A stretch of DNA of 64,000 bases from Acidimicrobiia bacterium. Its GTDB lineage: Bacteria > Actinomycetota > Acidimicrobiia > IMCC26256 > PALSA-610. Within the stretch, counting starts at the first letter, position 1; each line of letters starts with the position of its first letter. Shown here one piece after another: positions 42,664 to 52,961 of the stretch. The position numbers and the translations under genes are program-made. The notes below the pieces were generated by a model. That model saw only the letters and a list, made by a program, of their open reading frames with translations, did not search any database and was not told the DNA's origin. The stretch covers positions 982,795 through 1,046,794 of the forward strand of contig JAOSJK010000012.1 in the NCBI GenBank assembly GCA_027494135.1, given 5' to 3'.

Positions 42664-42685
42664 ACCCGTAGCGCGCCCGGATGGC
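42664..42685 (+). promoter_or_regulatory. Motif-R copy G
   Basis: ACCCG TAGCGCGCC CGGATGGC upstream of 42752. Confidence 0.55.
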
Positions 42686-42751
42686 ACACCCGTCGATCGG
42701 CGGGACGATCACGTCACGAACCGCACGCCGACAAGCAGGGAGGGATCACTG

Positions 42752-42931
42752 ATGGCGCCACAGAGGGAAGTCGTGACCATCGAGGAGCCCCCGCTGGCCC
42801 GCTGGCTCTTCGGCTGCAGCGGCACGGGCGAATGCGCCTTCCCGACCGAATGGGCTCTCGCACCGGAGGCCCCCGACGACACGCTCGAAGTCCACACCGA
42901 GGATGACGCACATGCTTCGAACACTCAGTGA
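42752..42931 (+). CDS. Small hypothetical protein
   Basis: MAPQREVVTIEEPPLARWLFGCSGTGECAFPTEWALAPEAPDD. Confidence 0.45.
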   Translation: MAPQREVVTIEEPPLARWLFGCSGTGECAFPTEWALAPEAPDDTLEVHTEDDAHASNTQ

Positions 42932-43208
42932 CACGATCACCGAGACCGTCTCGCTTCCCGGGCATGCCTGCACGATCAAGAACCCGCGCCTGGCCAACAC
43001 GGTCCTGTTCGCGCTGGTCGGGTTGAGCGTCGTGGCCGGGGCGTGGCTGGTGTCGGCGATGCTCGCCGGCCCCTGGTTGGCCGACACCTTGCTCGTCGAG
43101 GGCTCCGTAGCGGCGATCACGGTCCTCGCCTTCGGGCTTAGCGCGTGGTCGCTCAGCCGCGCACTCGGCTGCGGCCGCTGCCACACACCACAGTGCCGCT
43201 GCTCATGA
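42903..43208 (+). CDS. Small two-TM protein with Cys-rich C-terminus
   Basis: TM segments; GCGRCHTPQCRCS tail. Confidence 0.5.
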   Translation: MTHMLRTLSDTITETVSLPGHACTIKNPRLANTVLFALVGLSVVAGAWLVSAMLAGPWLADTLLVEGSVAAITVLAFGLSAWSLSRALGCGRCHTPQCRCS

Positions 43209-43251
43209 CCCTGGGGAGGCCTCCCCGGTTGCGGCCCGGCACGGAGCGCCA

Positions 43252-43273
43252 ATCGGTAGCCCACCCGGATTCG
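43252..43273 (+). promoter_or_regulatory. Motif-R copy H
   Basis: ATCGG TAGCCCACC CGGATTCG upstream of the ABC exporter. Confidence 0.45.
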
Positions 43274-43329
43274 AACGGCGCCCCCTGCCTCGATCATCGC
43301 AACAGCACCTCCGCGAGATGGAGCGGCTC

Positions 43330-44048
43330 ATGACGACGACCTCGACGACATCGGACGGCCAGCGGGCGGACCGGGCTGCACCGGACAAGCGCTCGCCGGG
43401 AAGCGTGGCGCCCGGGTCGTCGGTCCTCGCCGCGCGAGCGATCACGAAGTCCTACACCGCCGGGCTCTGGCGCGCCGACGCACCCTGCGGGTGCTGCGCG
43501 GTGCCGACGTCGACCTCACCCGGGGCGAGGTCGTCGGGCTCGTCGGCGAGAACGGATCGGGCAAGAGCACGCTCATGAAGATCCTCGTGGGGAGCCTCAC
43601 CCGCGACGGGGGCACGATCGAACGGACCGGCTCGCTCGGCTACTGCCCCCAGGAACCGATCCTCTACCAACGGCTGACCTGCGACGAGCACTTCGAGCTG
43701 TTCGGCGAGGCCTACGGGCTCGACGCCGCCGACATCGATCGCTCGCGGGACGAGGTCTATGACGTGCTCGGCTTCGGCCGCTGGGCCGGCGCCCGAGTGG
43801 AGGAGCTGTCGGGCGGCACGCGGGCCAAGCTGAACCTCGGCCTCGCCCTGCTTCCGGATCCCGAGATCCTGTTGCTGGACGAGCCCTACGCCGGGTTCGA
43901 CTGGGACACCTACCAGCGGTTCTGGGAGATCACTGCCACCCGCCGCGACCAGGGCCATTCGCTGTTGATCATCAGCCACTTCATCACCGACGAGGACCGC
44001 TTCGACCGCATCTACGACCTGCGCGACGGGCGCACCGTGCCGCGATGA
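43330..44048 (+). CDS. ABC transporter ATP-binding protein (apparent frameshift near 43475)
   Basis: GLVGENGSGKSTLMKILVG Walker A, ELSGGTRAKLNLGLALLPDPEILLLDEPYAGFD. Confidence 0.9.
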
Positions 44049-45570
44049 CCAGCCCGGCCGTCCACCACCGGGGCCACACCCGGCTGTTCCCGCTCCGGTC
44101 GTTTCGCTACCTGATCGAGTACGCCCGCCGACCGCTGAACCTGGTGCTGCTCGCGGTGGTCCCGGTCGTGTTCGTCACGCTGTCGGCGGGCGCGATCGCC
44201 GACTTCGCCGACGTGCTCGGTGGCCTGACCGACCTCGGCACCGTCGAGGCGGCCACCGCCGGTTGGGCCGCGTCGCTGCTGGCCGGGATCGCTGGGTTCT
44301 TCCACGTGGTCACCTCGAGGGAACCGGACCGGCGTCTCGCCGCCGCCGGGGCCGGCACCGTGCGGGTCGTGCTGGCCCGCCTCACCTCCGCGCTCGGACT
44401 CGCGCTGGTCGCCGGGCTCGGCGCCCTCGCCGCTCTGGCGCTGCGCACCGGGATCGCGGACACCCCGAAGGTCGTGGGCGTGACCTTCCTGATGGCGTTG
44501 ATCTACCTCGGTATCGGCGCCACCGTCGGCGCCTTCGTCCGCTCCGAGCTCAACGGCTCCCTCATCGTCGTGTTCGCCTGGATGTTCGACGTCTTCTTCG
44601 GGCCCGCCATGGGACGGGCCGGTGGAATCATCCGGGTCTTCCCGCTGCACTTCCCAACCCTCGTCGTGACCGACGTCGCCTCCGGCCACGCTGGACCGCT
44701 GGGCGATGTCGGCCTGTCGGTGCTGTGGGCCGCCGCCGCGCTCGCCGCCGGCACCCTCGCGCTCGTCACCACCACCCGGCCGGCGCCGCTCACGCGCCGC
44801 GGCTGCACGGCCGAGCCCGCCGCATCGGCGTCGCCCTCCGCTACGGCTTCCGGGACTACCGCCGCAACCTCGTGCTGTGGGTTCTGCTCGTCGGGCTCCC
44901 CATCGTGTTCATCACCCTCAGCATCGCCGTCACCCCCGACGACCCTGCACCCGTCGAGCTCGTCGAGGGGCGCCGGCGAGGCCTGCAGATCCTGTCCATG
45001 ACCGACCTGCACGGAGCGATCATGGTGCCCATCACCGTCGGGTTCCTCGCCGGCCTCGCTGGGCTCTTCGTTGCGCTGGGCTCGGCGGACGGCGACCGCC
45101 GCCTCGTGCTCGCCGGGTACCGGCCCCTCGAGGTCCTCGCCGCCCGGCTCGGGGTCATCGTCTTTGCCGCACTGCTCACCACCGGCGTCGCCCTGGCCGT
45201 CACCGGCGCCAGCTTCACCCCGCAGAGCTGGCTCACCTTCGCGACCGCCAACATCCTCACCGCCGTTACCTACGGAATGATCGGCGTGCTCGCCGGCCCG
45301 CGCCTCGGGCTGCTCGGCGGCCTGTACGTGATGCTGGCCCTTCCGTTCATCGACATCGGCATCGCCCAGAACGCCATGTTCGACGCCGCCCCACCGTCGT
45401 GGGCGGCGTTCATGCCCGGCCACGGCGCCATCCGAGTGATGCTCGACGGGGCCTTCACCCCCAGCCTCGACGAGTACGGCGCCCTCGCCCTCGCCCTCGC
45501 GTGGCTGGCCGCAGTCACCGCACTCGCCGCCGCCCAGTTCCACCGCTTCGCCGCGCCCAAGGCCGGCTGA
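44045..45570 (+). CDS. ABC transporter permease (apparent frameshift near 44800; possibly two permease units)
   Basis: Two homologous-looking 6-TM halves, each opening with R-rich FRYLIEYARRPLNLVLLAVVPVVFVTLSAGAI and YGFRDYRRNLVLWVLLVGLPIVFITLSIAV. Confidence 0.8.
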
Positions 45571-45579
45571 CCTCCGTAT

Positions 45580-45598
45580 CGACTACACAGTGTCGTAG
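45580..45598. promoter_or_regulatory. Putative BlaI/CopY-type operator, site 5 (imperfect)
   Basis: CGACTACA-CAG-TGTCGTAG upstream of the cupredoxin gene. Confidence 0.5.
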
Positions 45599-45645
45599 TA
45601 CCCGAACTAGCGTCCCACCGACTGATCACATGACAGGAGCACGCC

Positions 45646-46124
45646 GTGACCCGCAAACCGATCCTCCTCGTGACCACCGCCCTTGCGCTCGCCGCTCTCG
45701 GGCTGGCCGCCTGTGGAGACGACGACACCAGCGCCACGGGAACCCAGTCTCAGCCGCGCACGATCGAGATCGAGATGCGCGACATCGCCTTCTCCCCGAC
45801 GAGGTGGACGTGCAGGCCGGTGAGACCGTCCGGTTCGTGTTCACGAACACCGGCGCCGTGCGCCACGACGCGTTCATCGGCGACGAAGCGGCCCAGGACG
45901 ACCACGAGATGGAGATGCGCGGTTCCGGCGACATGGGTGACATGGGCGAGGACGGTGGCGGCGACGGTCACGACTCGATGAGCGACGAGGGCGGCATCAC
46001 CGTCGAGCCCGGCGAGACCGGCGAGATCACCCACACCTTCGCCGAAGGCGACGAGCTCCTCATCGGCTGCCACGAAGCAGGCCACTACGAGGCCGGCATG
46101 CGCGCCATGATCAACGTGACCTGA
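45646..46124 (+). CDS. Cupredoxin-like lipoprotein (apparent frameshift near 45800)
   Basis: Lipobox LGLAACGDD; EVDVQAGETVRFVFTNTGAVRHDAFIGDEAAQ...IGCHEAGHYEAGMRAMINV. Confidence 0.88.
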
Positions 46125-46132
46125 CCGCCCAC

Positions 46133-47089
46133 ATGCGGATCGGCGACCGACCCGAATGTGAGGCCGCCGCTCCCGCCGGCCACCACCACCCCAGGACGTC
46201 TCGGCACGTCCGGCTGGGGGCGGCCGTGGCCGCGACGGGAGCCGCTACATGGACGGCTGCGCATCGCCGATCACCCGCGGTGCGCGCATGGACCCCTCCG
46301 TCGCTGCCGCTCGCCCGCGTCGGACCACTCGCCTGTCGCGTCGGCGGAACCGGGCAGACCGGCGCCCTGCTCCTCCACGGACTCGTCGCCACCGGCGACG
46401 TCTTCGGCCGAACGGCCGACCTGCTCGCCACCTCGCGGGTGGTCGCCGTACCCGACCTCCTCGGCTTCGGCCGCTCGCTCGACGAGACCCGAGAGGACTT
46501 CGGCACGAGTGCGCACCTGGCGGCTATCGACCCCGTCGTCACCGGAGCGCTCGGTGAGCGCCGGCTCCTCGTTGCCGCCCACTCCGCGGGAAGTGCGCTC
46601 GCGCTTCGGTGGGCCGCACTCCACCCCGACCAAGTGGAGCAGGTCGTCTGCCTCGGTCCGCCGATCTGGAGAAGCGCAACTGCTGCGCGACGAGCAATCG
46701 GCGCTGCAAGCCCCATGTCGAGAGCGTTCGTCATCGACAGCGAGATCGCCCGGCACGCCTGCGCCCTGAGCTGTCGCCACCGCGCCCTGGCTGGCTGGGC
46801 CGCCGCAGTGACTGCTCCGAGATGGCCCGTCGCTATCGCGCGACAGGCCAGCCTCCACACCTGGGCTGCGTACCGCCAGACGATCGCCCAGCAGGTCTTG
46901 CATGACGACTGGCCGAGCCTCCTTGGCACGGTCGCCCGCGCCGGGATCACCACTCGGCTGGTCTGGGGAGACCGTGACCCGGTGGGCGACCACGAGTTCG
47001 CCCGACTGCTCGCCGACGAGCTTCAGAACGTCGAGGTCCGAATCATCCCCGGTGCCGACCACACACTCCCGGCCGCCCGCCCTCGCTGA
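46133..47089 (+). CDS. Alpha/beta hydrolase
   Basis: GGTGQTGALLLHGLVATGDVFGRTADLLA...LLVAAHSAGSALALRWA. Confidence 0.85.
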   Translation: MRIGDRPECEAAAPAGHHHPRTSRHVRLGAAVAATGAATWTAAHRRSPAVRAWTPPSLPLARVGPLACRVGGTGQTGALLLHGLVATGDVFGRTADLLATSRVVAVPDLLGFGRSLDETREDFGTSAHLAAIDPVVTGALGERRLLVAAHSAGSALALRWAALHPDQVEQVVCLGPPIWRSATAARRAIGAASPMSRAFVIDSEIARHACALSCRHRALAGWAAAVTAPRWPVAIARQASLHTWAAYRQTIAQQVLHDDWPSLLGTVARAGITTRLVWGDRDPVGDHEFARLLADELQNVEVRIIPGADHTLPAARPR

Positions 47090-47386
47090 TCGTCGAGCTC
47101 GGCGGGCAAGAGGACGGGAGGCTCCACGGCGCACTGAGACGCCGGACGCGGGCGGACCCACGTGCCCGCCCCCGATTCACCGCTCGGCGACGACATGTTG
47201 TCGTTTGTCCGCCTTGTCCGGCTTGGTACTCTGCGGGTTTCGCGTTGCGCGTTGTTCGTCCGGGAGGTGAGTAGCCGGGATGTGTGCACCGAAGGACAGC
47301 ATGGCCCGTCTCCCTCACCGGGCGTGGTGCCGGTCAGCGCCCGGACCATCACGTCGTCTCGCAGCGTCCTGGACCCGGGCGGCGAA

Positions 47387-47923
47387 GTGATGATCGCCGC
47401 CCGGCACCCACCGAGAGCTCCGGGATGGACCGGCTGTGTCGGCGGGTGCGTGGCGGCGGTCGGAGCCTTGACGAGCGGGTCCGTGGCAGCGTTGCCCGCT
47501 GGCGTGGCCCTCACCTACCTGGCGTGGTCGGATCTGATGAGCCGACGGCTGTCGCTGCGGCTGCTGGCCGGGGCGACGGTGGTCGTGTCCGCGTCGATCG
47601 CGGCAGAAGCGATCAACGGAGGATCCGCCAGGCGACTTGGGCCGGCGGCCGTGGCGGTCTGCGTGCTGCTCATCGCGGCAACGACGGCGTGGATGGCGAC
47701 CCGCGGGATCGCGTTCGGCGATGTGCTCCTCCTCGGGTTCGCCGCCCTCGTCCCCGCTTGGCTCTCCGCGGCAGCGGTCGTGACGATGGTTGGAGTCGCG
47801 ATCGTCGTCGCGGGCATCGGCGTGGCCGCGCGGCGCCTTCGCCGTGACCTCACCGCTCAACCGAGCGTGGCGTTCGCCCCGGCGTTGCTGGTGGGCTGGG
47901 TCGTCGGGGTCGGGATCGGATGA
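47387..47923 (+). CDS. A24-type prepilin peptidase-like protein (Tad locus)
   Basis: TYLAWSDLMSRRLSL and TRGIAFGDVLLLGFAAL, Asp-containing TM motifs; start codon uncertain. Confidence 0.75.
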   Translation: MMIAARHPPRAPGWTGCVGGCVAAVGALTSGSVAALPAGVALTYLAWSDLMSRRLSLRLLAGATVVVSASIAAEAINGGSARRLGPAAVAVCVLLIAATTAWMATRGIAFGDVLLLGFAALVPAWLSAAAVVTMVGVAIVVAGIGVAARRLRRDLTAQPSVAFAPALLVGWVVGVGIG

Positions 47924-48552
47924 CCCGCCGCATCGCGCTCGTCGTGGTGGTCGCGGCCGTGCTCGCCGCCGCGTGCTCCGGAGGCGACGGTGACGCCGGA
48001 TCGTCACAAAGCTCCAGCTCGACGACAAGCACGAGGCGGACGACGACTACGAGTACGTCTTCCACCTCGACCACGCAACCGCCCGCCACAGATCCGGAGG
48101 CAGTTCGACCATTCCTCGAATCGCTGACCGACCGGTACGACGCCGCCGTCGAGGGGATCCTGGCCGACCCGAGGGTTGCCGGCGATCACAGCCACGCGGC
48201 CGTCAGCGCGTACACCAGCTTGTTCAGCCCGGCGAGCGCCTTCCCGGAAACGGCGTTGCAGTTCTGGTCGGACGAGGGCGCCCAGGGGCACTTCTACAGG
48301 CCCGGTCCCCGTGGTCGGATGTTCGACTCGACGGTGATGTCGGTGCAGGTCGACTCACCCGACCAAGTCACATTCACCGTCTGCACGATGAAGAGCATCG
48401 TGATCGTCGACGAAGCCGGCAGCCAGGTCTCGTCGGAGGGCGGCGTGACCTCTGGTTCGGTCGTGGCCGTTCGAGTCGACGGCGCATGGCTTGTACGGGA
48501 CCTGACGCGCACCACATCGAACGACTGCCCGGAGCCAGGTGCCCAGCCATGA
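47920..48552 (+). CDS. Ser/Thr-rich lipoprotein
   Basis: Lipobox LAAACSGGDG, long STTSTRRTTTTSTSSTSTTQ linker. Confidence 0.65.
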   Translation: MTRRIALVVVVAAVLAAACSGGDGDAGSSQSSSSTTSTRRTTTTSTSSTSTTQPPATDPEAVRPFLESLTDRYDAAVEGILADPRVAGDHSHAAVSAYTSLFSPASAFPETALQFWSDEGAQGHFYRPGPRGRMFDSTVMSVQVDSPDQVTFTVCTMKSIVIVDEAGSQVSSEGGVTSGSVVAVRVDGAWLVRDLTRTTSNDCPEPGAQP

Positions 48553-49422
48553 ACCGCAGTCGCGCCGCCGGGAGCTTGGCCCTCGCCGCCGCGGTCGTAC
48601 TGACGAGCTCCGGCGCTGGAGCCACGCCAGCGAACCCCGGCCAGTGCGCGGTCGTCGACTCACAGGGCTACTGCGTCGAGTGGGACGTACCGACACCCGG
48701 CGGACCGGGTGGCGGTGGTGGCGGTGGGTCCTCCGACGGGGTTACGTGCTACTGGGTGACGATCCCCGATGATCTGTCGGAGGATCCGACGATCTGGTTC
48801 GACTTCGATCTGACGCCACCCCCGGAGGGGGTGACGGTGGTGTGGCAGTCGTGGGAGTGCTCGGACGGGTCGGCGACGTTCGCGTTCCGGTGGGTGGTGC
48901 CGGCGACGCCGGCGAACTTGGCCTCGATCGCTCGTGGCCGGCTGGTCGGGGGTGCTGCCACAGCCGACGCTGTCTGCCAACCCGCCGGTGGGGAGGGCAG
49001 CGATCGTTCGGGTGCCGTCGTTCGTCGAGGTGACGAACTGGACGGGGGTGGTGACCGACTCGGAGTGCGCGGGCGGGTTGTGCGTCACGGTGTCGGCGAC
49101 TCCGGCGCTCACCTTCACGCCGGGCGAGCGGGGTTCGGCGCGGCTTGCGTGTGCGGGGTCGGGGTCGCGCTACGACCCGGATGGCCCGTCGATGGAGGAG
49201 CAGGCGGCGGCACCGGGGGCGTGCGCGCACACGTTCCGTCTTCGCACGGGGGTCGATGGCCGGCCGGCGGCGTGGCCGGGTTCGGTGTCGGTGACCTGGA
49301 CGATCTCGTGGTCTTCGTCGGCGGGCGGGTCGGGTTCGTTGCCGTCAGTGACGCGCACGTCGGCGTTGCCGCGGGGAGTGGAGGAGGTTCAGGCGGTGGT
49401 CGTGGGAGGGAGCACGCCGTGA
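48549..49422 (+). CDS. Secreted hypothetical protein of the Tad locus (apparent frameshift near 48940)
   Basis: Signal peptide MNRSRAAGSLALAAAVVLTSSGAGA; the two ORF halves join at RLVGG/GVLPQPTLSANPPVG. Confidence 0.6.
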
Positions 49423-50093
49423 CGTCGACGCTTCGGTCCAGGTCAACCGGCAGCAACGGGCGTGGGGCGCGTGACACGGCGGCGCCGGCACGGTCGCCCA
49501 CTGGTGTGGTGCGGCGGCGGTGGGGGCGGATCGGCGCCGGCGCGGCGGCGGCGGTGTTGGGGGCGTGGGTGTTCGCGGCGCTGTACCTGTCGGCGGGCGA
49601 CCGAGCGGATGTGGTCGTGATGGCCCGCGACGTCGACCGGTTGGAGGTGATCGGGCGGTCGGACCTCCGGGTCGTTCGCCTGTCACAGGATGCCGATGTC
49701 GACTGGGTCGACGCGGCGCGGATCGACGAGTTCGTCGGCCGGGTGGCGGGAGTCGATTTGGTGACCGGGTCGCTGCTGTCGCCGGGGCAGGTGCTGCCGG
49801 CGGGCAGCGAGCTGCTGGACGACGGGGAGGCGGTTGTCGGGGTGCTGGTGGGGCCGGGCGACAGCCCGGCCCGGAGCCTGCGCCGTGGCGCGCCGGTGCT
49901 GGTCGTGGTGCGCCCGCCTGCGGGGTCTGAGGCAGAGACGCTGGAGGTGGAGGGTTGGGTGTTCGACGCGCCGGGTGAGGCGCTCAACACTCGGGAGCGT
50001 CCGCTCGAGCTGGTGGTGCCGCGTGCCCGGGCGGGGTTGATCTCGGCGGCGGCGGCGGATCGGCGGGTGTCGGTCGTGGCGCTAGCGGGGTGA
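49419..50093 (+). CDS. SAF-domain CpaB/RcpC-like pilus protein
   Basis: MARDVDRLEVIGRSDLRVVRLSQDADVDWVDAARIDEFVGRVAGVDLVTGSLLSPGQV. Confidence 0.78.
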   Translation: MTSTLRSRSTGSNGRGARDTAAPARSPTGVVRRRWGRIGAGAAAAVLGAWVFAALYLSAGDRADVVVMARDVDRLEVIGRSDLRVVRLSQDADVDWVDAARIDEFVGRVAGVDLVTGSLLSPGQVLPAGSELLDDGEAVVGVLVGPGDSPARSLRRGAPVLVVVRPPAGSEAETLEVEGWVFDAPGEALNTRERPLELVVPRARAGLISAAAADRRVSVVALAG

Positions 50094-50096
50094 GTC

Positions 50097-50813
50097 GTGG
50101 TCATCGGGCTGGTGTCGGCGAAGGGTGCCCCAGGGGTCACGGCGGCGGCGCTCGCGCTCACGGCGGCTGCGGGCGATGCCGGGTTGTTGGTGGAGCTGGA
50201 TCCATCCGGTGGCAGCATCGAGTGTTGGACGGGCCCGGCTGGTGAGCCTGGACTGATCCGGGTGGCGAGCGGCCTTCGCCGTTCGGTCGATCCCGAGGCC
50301 TTGCTGTCGCACGCGGTGGAGGCGTCTCGTGGGTTGCGGGCGGTGTTGGCACCGACCGCCGGCGGGTTGGCGGAGTCGACGATCGCGGCGGTCGCTGATC
50401 GGCTCGTGCCTGCTCTGGCTGGGTTGGACGGGACGGTGGTCGTCGACGCCGGACGGTGGTCACCGTCGCAGTCCACGGCGCGGCGCCTGGTGGGCTGCGA
50501 GGTGGTCGCGGTGGTGTGTGCACCAACGGTGGAGGGGGTCGAGGCGGCCCGGTGGTTGGTGGAGGCGCTCGAGACGGTGGACGCTCGGCGGGTCGTGGTG
50601 GTGCCGGTCGGTGACCGCCCCTATGGCCCGGGCGAGATCGAAGAGGCCATCGTGGTGCCAGTGCTGGGCCCGTTGGCGTGGGACCCGCGGGGCTTGCACT
50701 TGTTGGTGACGGCGGGGACGGGCCGCGGGTGGGTGCGCAGCGCGCTGGCCCGCTCGGCGCGCACGGTCGCCAACTGGCTCGTCGGCGCAGCGGAGGTGGT
50801 GGGCCGTGCTTGA
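50097..50813 (+). CDS. CpaE/MinD-like P-loop protein with degenerate Walker A
   Basis: MVIGLVSAKGAPGVTAAALALTAAAG deviant P-loop; position immediately before tadA. Confidence 0.65.
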   Translation: MVIGLVSAKGAPGVTAAALALTAAAGDAGLLVELDPSGGSIECWTGPAGEPGLIRVASGLRRSVDPEALLSHAVEASRGLRAVLAPTAGGLAESTIAAVADRLVPALAGLDGTVVVDAGRWSPSQSTARRLVGCEVVAVVCAPTVEGVEAARWLVEALETVDARRVVVVPVGDRPYGPGEIEEAIVVPVLGPLAWDPRGLHLLVTAGTGRGWVRSALARSARTVANWLVGAAEVVGRA

Positions 50814-52121
50814 CGAGCTCGAGGCTGGTCTGCGGCGGATCGTGGCCGACGAGATCGGCGACTACCTGGCGCGCGCGAACGTGGACGGACGCCGAACCCC
50901 GGACGAGATGGACCAGCGGCAGATGGCGCGGGCCATCCTGCGCCGCGAGCTGGATCACCGGGCCAAGGCGGCGCTTCGGGTGGGTGAGCCGCCGCTGTCG
51001 CCCGAGGAGGAGGACCTGGTCCTGGAGCGGGTATTGGCCACGGCGTTCTCGGCCGCGCCAGGGCTGGACCGGCTGCTGCAGCGCGACGACGTGACGGATG
51101 TGTTCGTCAACGGCTGCGACGACGTGCGACTAGTGACCATCGACGGGGAGACCGAGATCGTCGAGCCGATCGCACGGTCCGACGGGGAGCTGATCGAGAT
51201 GATCCAGACCCTGGCCCGGCGAGGCGGCCACATGGAACGCGAGTTCACCCCGTCGCGGCCGCTGCTCGACCTGCAGCTGCCCGACGGGTCGCGGCTGGCG
51301 GCGGCGGCGTGGGTGACTCGGCGGCCGTACCTGACGGTTCGGCGGCATCTGCTCGTCGACGCCGACCAGAAGGATCTCGTCGGGCGGGACATGTACGACC
51401 TCGGGTTGGCGTCGCTGTTGGCGGCGTTGGTCCGCGCCCGCCGCAACGTGTTGATCGCGGGCGGCCAGGGGGTTGGGAAGACCACGCTGTTGCGGGCGCT
51501 GCTGCACGAGTGCGAACCGGACGAGCGGATCGTGGTGTTGGAGCAGGAACCCGAGCTGCACCTCGACGCGACCCCGGGTCGGCACGACCACGTGCTGTTG
51601 TTCATGGAGCGGGGCGCCAACACCGAAGGGGTCGGGGCGGTGTCGCTGGCTGATCTCGGTCGGGCGATCAAGCGGTTCACGCCGCGGCGCATCGTGGTCG
51701 GCGAGGTCCGTGGCCCTGAGGTGATCGACATGCTCGAGGCCATGACTCAGGGCATCTCGGGGTCGATGTGCACGATCCATGCCGACTCGTCGTGGTCGGT
51801 GTTCCCCCGCCTTCCCGTCTACGCGCGGGCGGGGGGACGGGACTGGTCCACCGGCGATGTCCTGCAGCTCGCGGCGCTGGCCTTGGATGTGATCGTGTTC
51901 CTGGCCCGGGACCGGGCGGGCCGGCGGGTGATCTCCGAGGTCCGGTTCGTGCAGCGGTTCGATCCCGACTCGGGTCAGGTCGTGACCGACGAGTGGTTCT
52001 GCCCGGGCGAGGACGGTGCGCCGTGCGGAACCCGGCGGCACCGATCCCGGTGCGGGTTCTCGACGAGCTGGTCGAGCACGGCTACGACCCGGCCCTGCAC
52101 GACGATGGGGGCCTGCGGTGA
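50806..52121 (+). CDS. tadA: CpaF/TadA secretion ATPase (apparent frameshift near 52020)
   Basis: DVTDVFVNGCDDV, NVLIAGGQGVGKTTLLRALLHE, RIVVGEVRGPEVIDMLEAMTQGISGSMCTIHADS. Confidence 0.95.
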
Positions 52122-52961
52122 CGGTCCTGGCCGCGCTCGCCGGGGTGCTGTCGGTCGCCGGCGTTTGGGTGGTGGTCACGTCGTGGCGGCCGGTCCCGGC
52201 CCGTGAGCGTGACCGGTCCAGACGATCGGTGCTGGATCGTCTCGACCGGCGCCGCGTCCTGGGCGCGGCCGCCGGCGGGCTTGTCCTGTTGGTGCTGACC
52301 CGCTGGCCCGTCGCGGCGCTGGCTGGGGCCGCGCTGGGCTGGATGCTCGGTGGGATGGCGGGGAGGAAGGAGCGCCGCGAGCTCGACCGGCGCACGGAGG
52401 CGATCGCGTTGTGGACCGAGATGCTGCGCGACGCAATCGGCACGGCGCGCGGCGTCGAGGGCGTCCTGGTCGCCACCGCCGCGACCGCGCCGCTGCCCAT
52501 CCGGGCCGAGGTGCAGGCCATGGCCCGGCGCCTCGCCCGCGAACCGCTCGACGTCGCGCTCGACGGGCTCGCCGCCGATCTCGACCACCCGATCGGTGAC
52601 CTGGTGGTGACCGCCCTGCGGCTGACCTCGACCGCTGGCGGCCGCCAGGTCCGCGATGTACTCGCCAACCTCGCCGCCGCCGCCTACGCCGAGGCGGACA
52701 GCCGCCGGCGAGTGGAGGTGGCCCGAGAGCGGCCACGGGCGGCGATGCGGTACACGGCCATCATCATCGGTGGGTTCGTCGCGCTGCTGGTGGTGTTCTC
52801 CCGCACGTACCTGGACCCGTATGACTCGGCCCTCGGGCAGGTCGTGCTCGTCGTGGTTGGCTTCTACTGGGCCGCGGGGTTCTGGTGGATGCACCGCATG
52901 GGCCGCGTCCGCCGGTTGAACGGTTCCTGCTCTCCGCCCCCGCTCAGGACGGACTGCGTTG
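52118..52961 (+). CDS. tadB: TadB-like membrane protein (apparent frameshift near 52915)
   Basis: ALWTEMLRDAIGTARGVEGVLVATAATAP...DLVVTALRLTSTAGGRQVRDVLANLA; T2SSF-like. Confidence 0.82.

Noticed and set aside
47205-47386. Structured leader RNA or riboswitch before the prepilin peptidase
   Set aside because: No recognisable riboswitch consensus by eye and the ORF frame stays open; would need Infernal/Rfam
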